Shown in pieces: positions 21,621 through 34,739 of a stretch of DNA of 64,000 nt. A program made the translations under genes and the position numbers. The notes below the pieces were generated by a model. That model ran no database searches and had not been told where the DNA came from. It saw only the letters and a list, made by a program, of their open reading frames with translations. Positions within the stretch are counted from its first letter, which is position 1; every line of letters begins with the position of its first letter. The stretch covers positions 14,992,931 to 15,056,930 of the forward strand of contig BROE01000020.1 of the NCBI GenBank assembly GCA_036571765.1, given 5' to 3'. Origin of the DNA: Plecoglossus altivelis. Taxonomy: Eukaryota; Chordata; Actinopteri; Osmeriformes; Plecoglossidae.

Positions 21621-24600
21621 TGAGAGTGCTGCTGCTGTCCTCAGGCCTATCACACATCAGACCAGGAGAGACAGAAGCCCATTCCTGACACAGCTGGGGC
21701 TCTTGCCCAATGGGATCCCTCTGAGCAGAGCATCAGCAAGATGGATTGTGGGCATGGAACTTCAAACCGTGCACGGTCAGCCTAGACATCATTGGGTCCG
21801 GGCTGAATAAAGGGTTGGAGCCCTTCTCCTGCCCCCCACCCCCCTAATAGGAGGGACTGCCTCAGTGACAGCAGCCCATTAATAACCCTGCCACCGGCCC
21901 AGTGGAGACTCTCACCTGGCCTTGCACAGCACATAGCCTAAGAGCACAAGGCCACAATACTGCAATGCCCTGAGGCACTCAGACGAAAGACAGAGATAGA
22001 CTTGAAACAAAGAGACACAGGGGGCAAATAGTCTGGGATTTTGGATCAACAAAAAGTTAGTTTAAGATGCAGACTTTTAAATATATAGCCACCCTTTTGA
22101 GTCATATACCATTGCCTTTTATCGATTCATTTTCTTTAGCTACTAAAGGTTTTTAAAGAAGTAGAGCAAACCAGTGTTGTTACTCAAGTTGTATTTCGTT
22201 GATTGACCTGTCTTAAAAATGTCTTCTCATACATTAACGCATTTGTCAGGTCCACGTCTATGTCCGAATATTGGAGAAACATTGTTGATGTATAAAATAT
22301 TCTCCAACCTCAAAGCCTGGAGTCTCAAATGTTGGAAACACCCAACCTAAAGTTTAGCGATTGGCTGAGCGGCGAAAAGAAAGTGCCGTAACCCCAAACT
22401 TTTGATGGAACTATTGCTGAGACGAAGTGGATCTGTCTGCGGAGCGGGAAAGCAGTGCCGGCTGAGAAGTGCGGTGCGTTTACCCCCGAATAAGGTCAAT
22501 GAGAAGCACCCCTAGTCTGGGCAGATTTGCAGGGAGCACCATTGATCTTGACCTGCTCTGAGTATGATCTCATAGATAAAAGGGAGGAGACGGGGAGAAA
22601 ACGTATTCACTGTCAGCTGCGAGTCAGCAAAGGGCAATTCTACCCTGCAGGCTGTCTTTGAAAAACTGAAGGGCAAAGCACTGAGGATTAAGCCAATGAG
22701 GGCTGTAAAAAAAAAGACAGGCAGTGATGCGGTGTATTGTAATAAAGTAATGCTCTAGACGGTGGAGCCTCAGCCCAGTCATCTGCGGAGGCGTTCGTAT
22801 TGAACGACAGAGCGTGTCCGATCGCAAGATAACATCCTCAAAGACACAGGTGAAATGAACAGAAAAGTCTTTGAGTTTTGCAAAAGTTTTCAAGAACTCC
22901 AGTAGTTGCTTCTTTTTTTTTAAACGATGACTTTTTGTTTATTTACATGCCAGATTGTTCGCCAAGTTTAAAATGAATTGTTTTTACTTCACATTGAAAC
23001 GGCTGTTGTGGACACAGTCAATGTGCATCAGGGACTTTTCCCCCCTTTTTTCATTTCTTCGCAGGCAATTAGAAAGAGCACCATCTGTAATAGCCATTAA
23101 TTGTGAGCTGAGAGGAACACACATCTCTGAACCTGGTGACACACACACTCTTTTTATTCATGAGAGGAGGGCGTCGGGTAGTGCTGTAACTTCAGCAGGA
23201 CATAATTCATGTTCATTAGCAGGCCTAACATTTGCATCATCGAGACAGTAGAACAGCAGGGGAGACAAGAAATGGAACTAAGGGCCATTGACATCACACT
23301 TTGCTTGTTTGTGCACGGGCTCCTGAATACGTAAGTCAGTGGTGTAAATGGAAAGAGGGTGGGGGTGGGGTGGGGTGGGAGCGAGAGGTAGACAGATGAG
23401 ATGGAGAGAGGTAAAGCCTTTGTAAACCTGAGCTATCAAGAAGCTGTCAGCCCTCTGACAGACTCTAGTGTGTTTTGGAGGGCTCTGAAAGGCTCTGGTA
23501 CAGTAACACATGAGTCTAAAGTCACACCTCTTTGGCCATCGTTTTTCCTTCTCATCCTCTCTGGCCCCCACGCTTGCACCTGTGCTTTCTGCTCGCTACC
23601 CCAGGGGAGCCCTCAGCCCATGTCATCATCCCTTTTCCCCTGTCCCTGCCTGACCATGAAATATGAGCTGCCTGTAGCATATTGATCCCATGCCTGGACC
23701 CCGCCTAAATATAGATATATCACAGACAGAGCAAAGCACTCCTGATAGCCCCTCTGCATCTGTGCTGCTGGCCCGACGACTGCGATCGATTTCCATGATG
23801 AATCTCACTGCTCCGGACGCTGATGGATTTTCTGCTCCGTTTCTCCTGGGTGTTGTTGCTGTTGTTATTGTCTTGGTGAGATCAGGTTGTCTGAGGAAAA
23901 AGGTGTCACTGGTCAGGTTCTGATGGCCATCGATTGGCTGACAGGTTTGTAATCACCTTGGTGTTAAGCTAGCGAGATGGGAGTGGCCTGACTGGTGTAT
24001 ATTTCACCATGCAGATGATCTAATATACAGTCTGATGTACATTAACATAGTACAGTGTGACTGCAAATCTACATAACCTGGGATTATATCGGTCACCCTG
24101 TGATGTACATGTAATACAATGTCTGGATTCACCAGCAACACCTAGCGAAATACATTCAGTATAGAATTTCCAGAGCAAAATAGCTTCCAGAGAACATAGG
24201 AGGACACATTCACAATCAAATTACCTTAGTGGGAATGACTTTCACAAATTGTTTATCACAAAGGGGGCACAGTATCTATTCATCACAACTACTGAGGTGG
24301 ACTCCTCTTCTCAACAGTATTTAACTGATCGCGGGTTCTGCTGCCATTGGCTCCCATTTAGAGGTGGCAGTTGCATTTGTCATGGCCGACTCCTGAAACA
24401 GAGATGGTGAGAGTGCGTTCACAACACTGCCTCCAAACAGACCCTCCTGCGAAGGTGTCATAAAGAATTGCGGCTGCGTTCGGTACCATCGACTACATTG
24501 TTCAACCAAGCTGTGCCTACTGTGGCATTATGAGTCATCTTCAACAACAAAAAAGACGAGGGAATTTGCATCACGAACGTTGCAAACTTTTCATTTCGAC

Positions 24601-24941
24601 ACAGAGACCTCAGGTGATTCAGTCAGAAGAGTGGCCATATGGAGCGTGATTTCACAACAAGATCTCTTTCATTACAGAGCTCCAGTAATGAATTGGAAGT
24701 GTGTAGACATGTTAACATGGAAATGACTTCATTAACTGTGATAGCCTGTAATGAAGATAAATTTCCACCACGCGTGCGCTATGAATTTAACAGTACTTTA
24801 CCAAATCTCACTATAGCGGCTGTTTAAGGTGTGGTAGGAGTAGTACTGTAAAAGAGACCAAGTGAACTTGAGGTCCATTCTGGGTCCAGTGGCATGTAGC
24901 TTCCTCAGAGACCTTATTACCACCATCGCCACCAATACCAG

Positions 24942-25200
24942 CAGGTGTATCACCAGCACCAGGACCATCACCAGCACCAGGACCATCACTAGCACCAGGG
25001 CCATCACCAGCACCAGGACCATCACTAGCACCATCACCAGCACCAGGACCATCACCAGCACCAGGGCCATCACCAGCACCAGGGCCATCACTAGCACCGG
25101 GGCCATCACCAGCGCCAGGACCATCACTAATACTAGGACCATCACCAGCACCAGGACCATCACCAGCATCAGGACCATCACCAGCACCAGGACCATCAGC
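24942..25200. repeat. 18-bp minisatellite
   Basis: About fourteen copies of ACCAGCACCAGGACCATC, in part composed of 6-bp sub-units and with one short copy. The frame stays open on plus (Thr/Ser/Ile-rich) and minus (Val/Leu/Met-rich, resembling a membrane segment by accident). Confidence 0.95.
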
Positions 25201-25584
25201 CTCCTCCTCACCAGGACTACACTACTACCAGCCGTGTTGCTGTGTCCACTCTGTAGAAAGATATCTCTACCAAGCCTGACTGCCCTTCAGACCGCTGTCA
25301 GCTCAGCGCAGCTCAAACTCTCAACCCCCCAAAAAAGAAGCCTTGAGAAAAACCTTCACTTGATCACACACTGACATGCGCACACACAGAGGCACCGTGT
25401 TTGGACAGATTGGTGAAGAAGAAACTGCTCAAGTTGTTTTGTGTCTCCCTGTGGATTCTTCATGTTCTCTGCACAGCATCAGGCGCAATCCTGCCCCCCT
25501 GTGCTTTCTCAGCGCAAAGCAACAGATGGAGATCAGGGAGATGGTGCTGAGGGTACCAATAAGCTGGCTGTGACTCTCCCTGGC

Positions 25585-25642
25585 CCAGCACAGCCCAGTC
25601 CAGCACAGCCCAGTCCAGCACAGCCCAGCCCAGCCCAGCCCT
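25585..25642. repeat. 10-bp tandem repeat
   Basis: About six copies alternating CCCAGCACAG and CCCAGTCCAG, ending in CCCAG repeats. Confidence 0.93.
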
Positions 25643-25993
25643 GGTAGACTTAGCTGGGGCCTGCTCATGTATCATCACAGCTCAGCTCTTGGGCATCAGT
25701 GGACAGAAGTCAGTCAATATAGCGGCTATCTCGACTATCCAGTTTTGTTGCCTGAGAGGATGATAAGTCAATGCACTTGGCATGATCGGGCCAGAGTCCT
25801 GGTGGCAAGGGGATTGTGATGTCAGGGGAGCAGAAGGAATGCTAGATTTCAAGGGGCATCTACAGATAGATCTGTTCAGTAAAAGCAGACTCTAGCAGTA
25901 ATGAAAAGTCTTTGAGTGGCTCTCGTGGCAAACCAGAACAGTACAGATCGATGTAACGCATCCTACTGATGTGTGTCTATGCATGTGAGCGTG

Positions 25994-26052
25994 AGCATGT
26001 GTGCGTGTGTGTGTGTGTGTGTGTGCGTGTGTGTGTGTGTGTGTGCGTGTGT
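25994..26052. repeat. (GT)n microsatellite
   Basis: GT run with three GC interruptions. Confidence 0.97.
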
Positions 26053-26659
26053 GGGGAGGTCTTTGTGTGTTTGCCAGTAGGGACATTGCCGTCATCGACT
26101 GCATGGTTCGATGAAGATTGAAAACCTGCACTTCTGTGAAATATGCACAAACATGCTTGCAATACAATCCTATTTGTGCTTCGTCTCAGCTCGAATGGAA
26201 ATATAGATCTGTTCCCTGTCACCCGCTCCCAGACTGCGGCACTGCATTCATATCGGCTGTATTGTCATTCAAATACTGCCCAAGGATTAGTCAAATATTT
26301 ACAAGCTTTGTTTTCAGAGAGATGTATAAAATACAATTCTTAAGCAATCTGAAACAGATAAATGTGTCTTCTTTCAACGTGATTGACGGCATGCAAGTAC
26401 CCCTGGTTAAAACTACACATGAAGAGACCTGTTATTTATCTTTGAGAAAGCTAAGTCTGTTGCTACATGCATGTGACTTCAGGAACATCAAAAGTGATTG
26501 AGATGGCTTCGTGATTTACATAACTTACCATTTACGTTAGAGCTAGAACTCCGCATTGAGGGAAATATTGACTTTCAGATTGTGACAGCATCTGGGCTTT
26601 AAAGCTTCATTTTCAGCACGGTCTCACAGTGCCACTCAGTGGTGCTTCAAGAAGTCACA

Positions 26660-26906
26660 TCAAGATGTTTGTCTGTGTGTGTGTATCTGATGCCTGTGTG
26701 AGAGTATGTGTGTGTATGTTATGTATGTGTATCTGACGCCTGTGTGTATATATGTGTGTATGTTATGTGTGTGTAAGTATATGTGTCTATGTAATGTGTG
26801 CGTGTATGTACGTGTGTGTATGTTATGTGTGTGTGTATCTGATATCTTTGTGTGCGTGTGTGTATGTTATGTGTGTGTGTGTGTGTTGTTGTTGTTGTTG
26901 TTGTTG

Positions 26907-26960
<54 letters not shown>
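26660..26960. repeat. Compound (GT)n with (TTG)8 insertion
   Basis: A degenerate TGTGTATGTTATG family (26670-26875) is followed by (GT)n, about eight TTG units (26885-26909), then about 24 pure GT units. Confidence 0.95.
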
Positions 26961-26963
<3 letters not shown>

Positions 26964-28675
26964 TGTGATGACAAAGGAAGCATCAAAGACCCTATGGCTA
27001 AACAACCTTTGTAGTTTAGCCAATCCCTACATCTGAAGAAAATAAATCCACCTCATTGATCCTCCCTCCTCCACTCATTAAAATACTGGATATTTTTGAA
27101 GATGTCCACCCCACCTCCTGTTAATATGCAAACTCTGCTGACAAAGGATTTGACCAAGTTCAACAGTTTTAAATGTGCTGAGAATGTTACCGTTGACTGG
27201 AACTAATTTAAATCTTTCCTGTGAATTCTACTGTTTTCTAGTTCATATTTGGTTTATAACTGTCACCTGTCTACCTACTTATCTATTTATGCAGAATCTG
27301 TTAGATGGACTGCTCAATTCTACGATAATAAATAATTTGCCACCAACTTCTACACAATAATTTGGTGAAACCAGTACTTAGTGTGACATATCTGATATTC
27401 ATGAATGAACTGTGCTTTTGTTCGATGTCGTTAATTCACAAGAATGTAACAATGACATGAGTCATGTTGCTGAGGAAAACAAAAGGACTGCAGTACAGCT
27501 AGCCAACAGAGGGTGGCACTCAAGTTATACTGTTCCACTTTTTAGATCCCCTGACACAGGAATGAAATCATCTCATCAGATACTTGGAATAAACAACATA
27601 CAAGATTTGGACTAATCACACAAAACCATGATAAACTGGTGCTTTCACCTCCAGATCTGGTGTACTACTTAGAATGAGTCCCAAGGTCAAACATAATTCA
27701 TGGTCCAATTTCCAAGGGTTGTTGTGACACTACCCTGTTCTCCCTCCACCCACGAGCCGCCCAATCATAAATCCAAATGCTGGTGATGGATGTCCTGTCA
27801 GGAGGAAGCAGAGGAGTTTGCTTGTGGGCCCTGTGTTGGGAGAGAAGGTAGTCAAGCACTGACCTAAAACCACACAGGTGGCAGCAAAGGAGTAGGAAAT
27901 GAAAGCCGTATATTTACAGGCTACAGACAGATTCGGAGGGTCACATCACAAGTTTGAATAAGAGACGTACTGGAATACACGCAAGTACGAGATGAATGAG
28001 GGCACGTGGAGAGCCAGGGAGAGGGAGTGAACAGGAAGAGGATCCAGGATCCAGAACGAAGGAAAGATGTTCCGTATGAAAGCCAAGTCTCAGGAGCTCA
28101 GGAAAGGAGCAGACAGAGACTGAGGAGAGATGAACAGTGATTTTTCATCCCCAGACTGTGGAGAATGGAAGCAGATAATAGGTCGTCTCTGGTTTCATCA
28201 GAGCTGGGGGATGTTTAATTAGATCAAAGGCTGATAAATGAGCCTTGACTTTGAAATGAGGTTGTGGTGGGCTGGAGATCTTTATCTTCAAGGCCTGCCG
28301 CCTCAGGTTAGTCTCAACCTAGGAAATCCTCGTTTAGCGGGGCAATTCAAAACTGTGTACATACAGGATGGACCATTTTTACAACTTTCATTCTGTACCA
28401 TGTCGTTAAGTTTCAGCCATGACACCACAGTACTTGGCAATGGCAATGTTTCTCCACTAAAGCGATGAGATCAGGGAAGTCTGTGTAGAGGTGATGATTT
28501 CTAGATGGCCCTTCCTGCTCTGACCCTAGCGCATAACCTTATGAAACTGGGATAATTTAATATGTGTAAATGTCTCACCCCCCATCTACTCACCCTCTCC
28601 TCGTCTCTGCCAGAGATCTAATCCCCTGAGGCTAATGAGTGGGCTGGGAGGATTACCTTTTACCTGGAGACAGAC

Positions 28676-28726
28676 AGAGAGAGAGAGGGGGAGAGAGAGA
28701 GAGCGAGGGGGAGAGAGAGACAGAGA

Positions 28727-28760
<34 letters not shown>

Positions 28761-28775
28761 CAGAGAGAGAGAGAT
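28676..28775. repeat. (GA)n / (GACA) repeat
   Basis: GA runs with regular GACAGA interruptions. Confidence 0.95.
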
Positions 28776-29691
28776 ATGGGAAAAGAGCAAAATCAATTGA
28801 AATATAGGTAGTGAGGTGTTACTTAACCCGCAGCGAGAACGAGTGAGGTGATTTCATAGACATAAATGTTGTTAAATGTTTGTTGAGTTTCAGATGTTAA
28901 TGTCTAGCAAACTATATCTGTCTGTCTGAATGTCTGTCTATGTCTCTTTGTATGTCGATATATTGTACATATATGCATATATTATATATGTATTTCTCTA
29001 CGTTGATCCCATTTGACATAGTATGAATCCATGTCAGGCTCTTAAATGATCAGTCGCTGTTTTCTGCTTGTCTCTCTTCTTGGCTGCATGTGAGGGCAGA
29101 CTTGTGACGTTCCTCATTTGCATGATCCTGCTGGTATTTGAATATGAAATGGGTGAACACTTTCTCATGCCCTGTTGGCATATGGTTCACATCCTCTCTT
29201 GAAACCCACGGGCCTGGGTTCTCACGTACGTTTCAGCGGAGCCCAGCTTCACACCAGCCCAGTGGGGTACCAGGTTGGTAATCTGATTAAACAGCCTCTC
29301 CAGACAGGGTTTACCGTAACGCCCTCTCCCCATCAACTTCCAATGGCAGGCTCATTAGATGACGCTGACTCACTAGTGTGCTTCTGTGTCTGCTGTCTGT
29401 TTGAAGGTTACGATTTGAAAAGAATACCCATCCAAATCTAAAAACTACAACCTCGTGCATCCAAAATGTGTGAAAGTGGACACGTTGTCAGCAGATGGCA
29501 GCATTTGGATTGTGTTGCAATCAAAGTTTGAGAGTAGCTGCTACATCCAGACCACTTACTGGAACACTCTTGCAGGCGTGCACTTGGAAGCCAGGCGCGC
29601 AATTAGTTTTTTGGATGTAGATTCAGGAATAGTCAGGGCAAAGTTTGTGTTGTTGCACTGATTGCAGTCTCCAGGTCTTGTATGGGGATAT

Positions 29692-29693
<2 letters not shown>

Positions 29694-29722
<29 letters not shown>
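29694..29722. repeat. (GT)n microsatellite
   Basis: About 14 GT units. Confidence 0.97.
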
Positions 29723-29726
<4 letters not shown>

Positions 29727-30932
29727 TCTGTGAGAGAGGCAGAGAAAGGTAAAACCATCATAAGAGATTGCCTCCAATCACCTGAAAGGTCGGTCGTGCT
29801 GTAAATCTCTCTAAAGGGATCTCATTTATGAAGGTTCTTCTGAATTTTAAATGCTCTACTGGGAATGGGAATCAACTCTCTTTCAATAGTCATTTTCAAT
29901 CAGGATTCCCTGCAGCTCATTGTCCTCTTAAACCAACAATATGCAACTCAATTAGACCCACATGTAAATAGAACTGTTCAAGAGAAAATGACTGCTTCTG
30001 TTGTCGTCCCGCTGGGATGCAGCGGTTTGTTGGTCTCACTGGGCTTTTAATGAGGCGCTCTAATGGGGTCCCCACACTGCAGCACGGGAGATCAATAATG
30101 GACATGGCCACAGCCCCACTGTCAGGATACTGGTCTGCGCTCACCATCAATTATTCATCAAGTGGCCATACCAAAAGCAAGAACATCAAAAACGTGGGTT
30201 CTGAAGGCACATGTACCTTTACTTCATCAGAAACGAGAAGCTTTCTTACGATTCATCTACATCCGTCCATCTATCCAATCATCCTTCTATCCCTTTACTC
30301 ATCTGTCCAGGAGACACACTGAGTGCCATGTAAAAGCATGTAGAAAAGAAGAGGAAGGCTGTAAATACATGTGTGTACTCATGCCCTGTAGGAGTACAAA
30401 CTACACAACCTGATGGAGAAAGAACGGCAGAAACACATTGATGAGGAAACATTTGAAATTGATGGAAAATTCTGGGGGGGAAAAAACCCCTAAAAACATT
30501 CAAGAGAAATAAAGAAAAAAAAAGAGTGAAAAGAAAGAAATGAAGGAAACAAAGGACGGAAGAGGTCCAGAATTTATTGCGCTGGTAATTAGATAAAAAC
30601 TCTAGTCTCCGGGCACAGCTCTCTGGCTCCGCCTCAGCAAAAGACCAGGCTGGGTAGAAGGCAGTTTATGAGCACGCTAGGATCAATGTGCATTTGTGTT
30701 GTTTAGGATCGGGTGACATAAAAAGCGGTGCTACTGTTGGATTTATCCTTTATACAGACCGTTGAGTTTAGATTGGAGTGAAACCATCCTCCACCGTGTG
30801 GATGACATCAGAGACAAACATCAGCTGGCAGGCTTATCGTCTAGTTAGAATCTCCATAGAGACAAATCCTGACCCAATCAACTCTTCTATTCATCCCAGG
30901 GTCACTCCTCTTGAAATATTTCAACAGTTCCC

Positions 30933-30975
30933 GCACACACACACACACACACGCACGCACACACACACACACACA
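30933..30975. repeat. (CA)n microsatellite
   Basis: About 20 CA units with two GC interruptions. Confidence 0.97.
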
Positions 30976-33683
30976 CCTTCCACTGGCCTGAGTCACAGCA
31001 GATGTGCTTTGGTCATTTCCAGTGAAGGCCAGGACCTGCAGCAGCAGAGCTGAGCAGAGCTCAGTATGTTCCAGAGCAAGACAGAAGCCTGTCTGGAACA
31101 GAGGATGCCACTTGACAGAGAGACACAGCGCTCCCCCAACCCACAGAGCCATGGCTCATTCACTGCTCACGCTTTACTGACTGCTCACTGAGTTGGATCA
31201 TTTTGTTTCCGGAGTTATATAAAGGCATGATGGAAAGACAATGTGTGCAGGTGTGTGTGTGTGTGTATGTGTGTGTTTCTTGATTCTTTTAGGGATGATT
31301 TTCAGAGCTCCATAATCGTGAGCTTTTGAACATATTCCATCATAAAATATTCACGCGCAGCTGTGGCACTGTGGTTTAACGATGTCTTACCAACTCAAGT
31401 TCTTGTTTTGCTGAAGAACTCAATTAATCCTGAATGTTCTGGAATGTTAATGTTGTTTAATGCTCCAACATTCTGTAACTCAATGACATGCACAAGACAA
31501 TAAAGAGAGTAAGAAACATTTCGCATTCAACTGCGTCCTAAACCTGCGATCTTAAAACAATCTGGCATGCCAAGCAGACAAATAAAGTGCAGAACATTTC
31601 AATGCAAGTCTCAACTTTCCAAAGTATCTTCAGCACTCTATCACCATGACAGTAGATTGATGTTTCACTTTACAGTTGCTGCTCATTGATATCTATTTTC
31701 AACATAGTTTTCCAAATACAAGCCTGTATAAGGTTACTTTACACACTGGATGAGTAACAACTCTCAAACTTATGATATGTTGTCATAGGTTTGTCATTAT
31801 TTTATGGCATAGTATGAGTCTAGCGTACAGTGGTTTGTATTGTGTACATGATGTATACGTTACAATGTAGACTGCAGGTTGGCTTAAGGCACTGTAACTG
31901 CAACCATACAGTCCAGCTGCTGTTCATTTTACACAAAGAGACCATGGATATACAGAAATATTCAACAGTCTACCCAGTTGAAGGGCTTTTGTTGAAAGCT
32001 GTTTTGAATTATTGTTCACTTCCTGGCTCGCCCTGCTGTCAAAGGCCTCCGCCACCAGCCTCTGGCCTCCTGAGTGAAACCTAACCCAGCTACAGCACAC
32101 ACAACCGGGGCATGGTAACAACCAAGTCCTCCCCAGGCACAGGCCCTCTCCATGCCTAGCCTGTTGTCACTCTCTCTGGGGGAGAACTCCCTCCCTTCCC
32201 CCTTCAAGCTATCGTGGAGCTCAGCCAGGGGCCCATTATAACACTTCTTTAGAAAGGGAACCGACTATCCACTGCTTGAGAAACATTAACATGAACAAGA
32301 GACATTAGCATAGATTTGAGTGCCAGCGTGTGCTGCCTTGTACCAGGGTGGAAGCTCTGAAGCTGATCTGAGACAGGGCTTAAGTCTGAGTGGGAGGAAG
32401 AGATCATTGAGGCTGTATAATGAAGTTAAGAACAGGGAGGGAGTTTTACTTAGTTTGAGAGGAATGTGGGTTTAACAGTGAGTACCAGAAGTTCAATCAA
32501 CGCCATAGATGTAAGTGCTTTACGTGATGCAGCCCGTCAATGAATTGTCTCCTTACGGATTCATTAATAACAGAACAGCTAGGATGAAGTCACATGCGTA
32601 TTTCATTAGGAACGTCTAGCAAGATTGTACCAGTGCATGGTTTACAGTGATAACAACAACAGCAAAACAGCTGCCCAGACAGGGAGCACATGATGCGCAT
32701 CTTCTCACCATGGTAACCATAATCATCAAATGGCTTCTCAGTTGAGGACACAATGGCAGGCTCTGTGCTGCGGCACAGTCTTTGCATGGTTGGAATACCA
32801 CAGTTCAGTCAGATGAGCGGCTTGAATGGAATCTGAGGTCGAATCTGTATTTCTTTCTGTCTGTCGGTCTGTCTGCCTGGTTGTCTACCTTATTGCCTGC
32901 TCGTGTGTCTGTCTGCCTTGCTGCTTTCCAGTCTTTCATTGAACCCATATTTTCATGATTTTTGGATTTCCACGTCTCGCTGAGATCATCAGCAAAGTTC
33001 ATAACACAGTAACATCCAGCACCCTTGGTAATTCCTTAACCTTGTGGACCTTGTGGACTCCAGGAAGAGCAGGCCAGATGTGACTGGTTCTTTATCAGTT
33101 TCTGCCACACAGGAACAAAGACCTTTGTTGTTACTAGCTGAGTGAGAGAGCCCGCTCGCCCTTCGTATGAAAGAGGGGAACCACCTGTGTCTCAGAGAGA
33201 TGGCCTCACGTGCTTTCCTTCACCCAATTTTTACACAGAAATCCACCATGTGTCTGGCTGAAATCATACAAGATCGGGTTACCCACAGCATAACAGAACA
33301 AATGTGTTCCATTAGCAATTCCCTCTACCAACCTCGCAGCCCAGTTCAGCTGAAGCAGCCAAGGGCTGAGCCCCTCATGGTCGAGTACTGAGATTCAGAG
33401 GGGTCTCCTGGCTGCCTGGTGCAATGGGAGGCCAGCCCAATGGATTATGAAAACAACGTGATTTTAGCCATGTTGTCTTTGAGATTGATCGTATCAGAGC
33501 TGAGGATTTCCAACAGGCGTATCACTTAAAAACACCCTGTCAGGAGGCCTCAAGGTTCAACTCGTAGGAAATGATCATCAGAGCCATATAAAGATATATA
33601 GGGCCCACTCAGCCTGGTGTGTTTTGGACTGTGTCCACTCTGTGCTGGTTTCCCTGTGTGGTCCAGAGGGAGAGGGAGGGATT

Positions 33684-33708
33684 GTGTGTGTGTGTGTGTG
33701 TGTGTGTG
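33684..33708. repeat. (GT)n microsatellite
   Basis: About 12 GT units. Confidence 0.95.
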
Positions 33709-34739
33709 AAGGGGGGTTCCATGCTTCAGTTTACATTAATAGAACAGACAAGGGGAGAAGGAAAGAATGTTGTGGAGTAAGATGGTTGATAAATGGTTTC
33801 AGAATTCATTTGAAACTTTAGTTGAAATGGCTTTAGCTCATTTTCTGAGCAAGAATACCCTCCCATCAGAAGTCAACAACCAGATGTCAAGCAGTAAGAA
33901 CCTTTGCCCCACCACCGTCAAGTTTACCCAAATGTTACCCAAAGTGCAGTAAATGTTGTGCTCATGGTTTGTGGGAAGAATTCACCAAGGCTGGTGTGGG
34001 TAAACCCTGTCTGTTTATCTTGTGGAGTGTGACACTTAACAAGGCCAAGCAAACAAAGGAGAACATGAACAGAGTGAGACAATAGCTCCCTTTGAAACCT
34101 CTGCGCCACAGGTATTTTATAAGGTTATAATGTCGAGAGACAGACAGAATGGGGGGAAGGGTGGTCTTGAGCGATCATGAACAATTGCAAGCTATCACAT
34201 TTTACAACACGTCGAAACTGTGTCATATGTCTCACAAAAAGATGGTTTGTTTGAGCGCAGCGCAAGTCAAACCATGCCACGATTAAATCTGCAGTGCATT
34301 TTCCGTACTGTGCTTACACTTCTCCTCGCTACACATTGAAATCATTACATCTTACTGGCGATTCAATGCAGTAAAGTCAGCGTATCTTCAATGAGCAGAC
34401 GTGCGTATGTTGCCTGCCATTCCTCCTTGTGCCGTGTCCTTCCTCTGCATTCAGTTTGCTCCAGCTGTCCTGCTGTCAGAGTTGGAAAAGAGCCTGGGAG
34501 GGCTGGGAGGGACGGCCGCATGTCTTGCATGTGGTCTGGGAAAGCGTCCTTGAGTAATCACATCTGAAATCTGAGGAGATTCTAAAACGGTGGCCTTGCT
34601 GAGGCCCATGCAGAGAACCCTGGGATTGGGAAGAGCCCTGACATAAACTGTCTGGAAATGCTGCGTCTTCACTCTTCAGGAGATATCTATCTGATCTCTT
34701 CATTTCACTCACTGTTTCCATTGCGTTCTTCCATAGAAT

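Larger units (their letters stand above)
21150..26640. other. Intergenic DNA, SLC25A26 side
   Basis: This lies between the divergent SLC25A26 and MAGI1 genes. It begins with a (GA)n tract (21444-21530, with GA-rich sequence to 21620). It also has an 18-bp minisatellite (24942-25200), a 10-bp repeat (25585-25642) and (GT)n (25994-26052). The AT-rich part 21850-24900 has no repeats and no recognisable gene. Confidence 0.7.

Noticed and set aside
24798..25211. A Val/Leu/Met-rich minus-strand frame resembling a membrane protein
   Set aside because: The pattern is the translation of the 18-bp ACCAGCACCAGGACCATC minisatellite.
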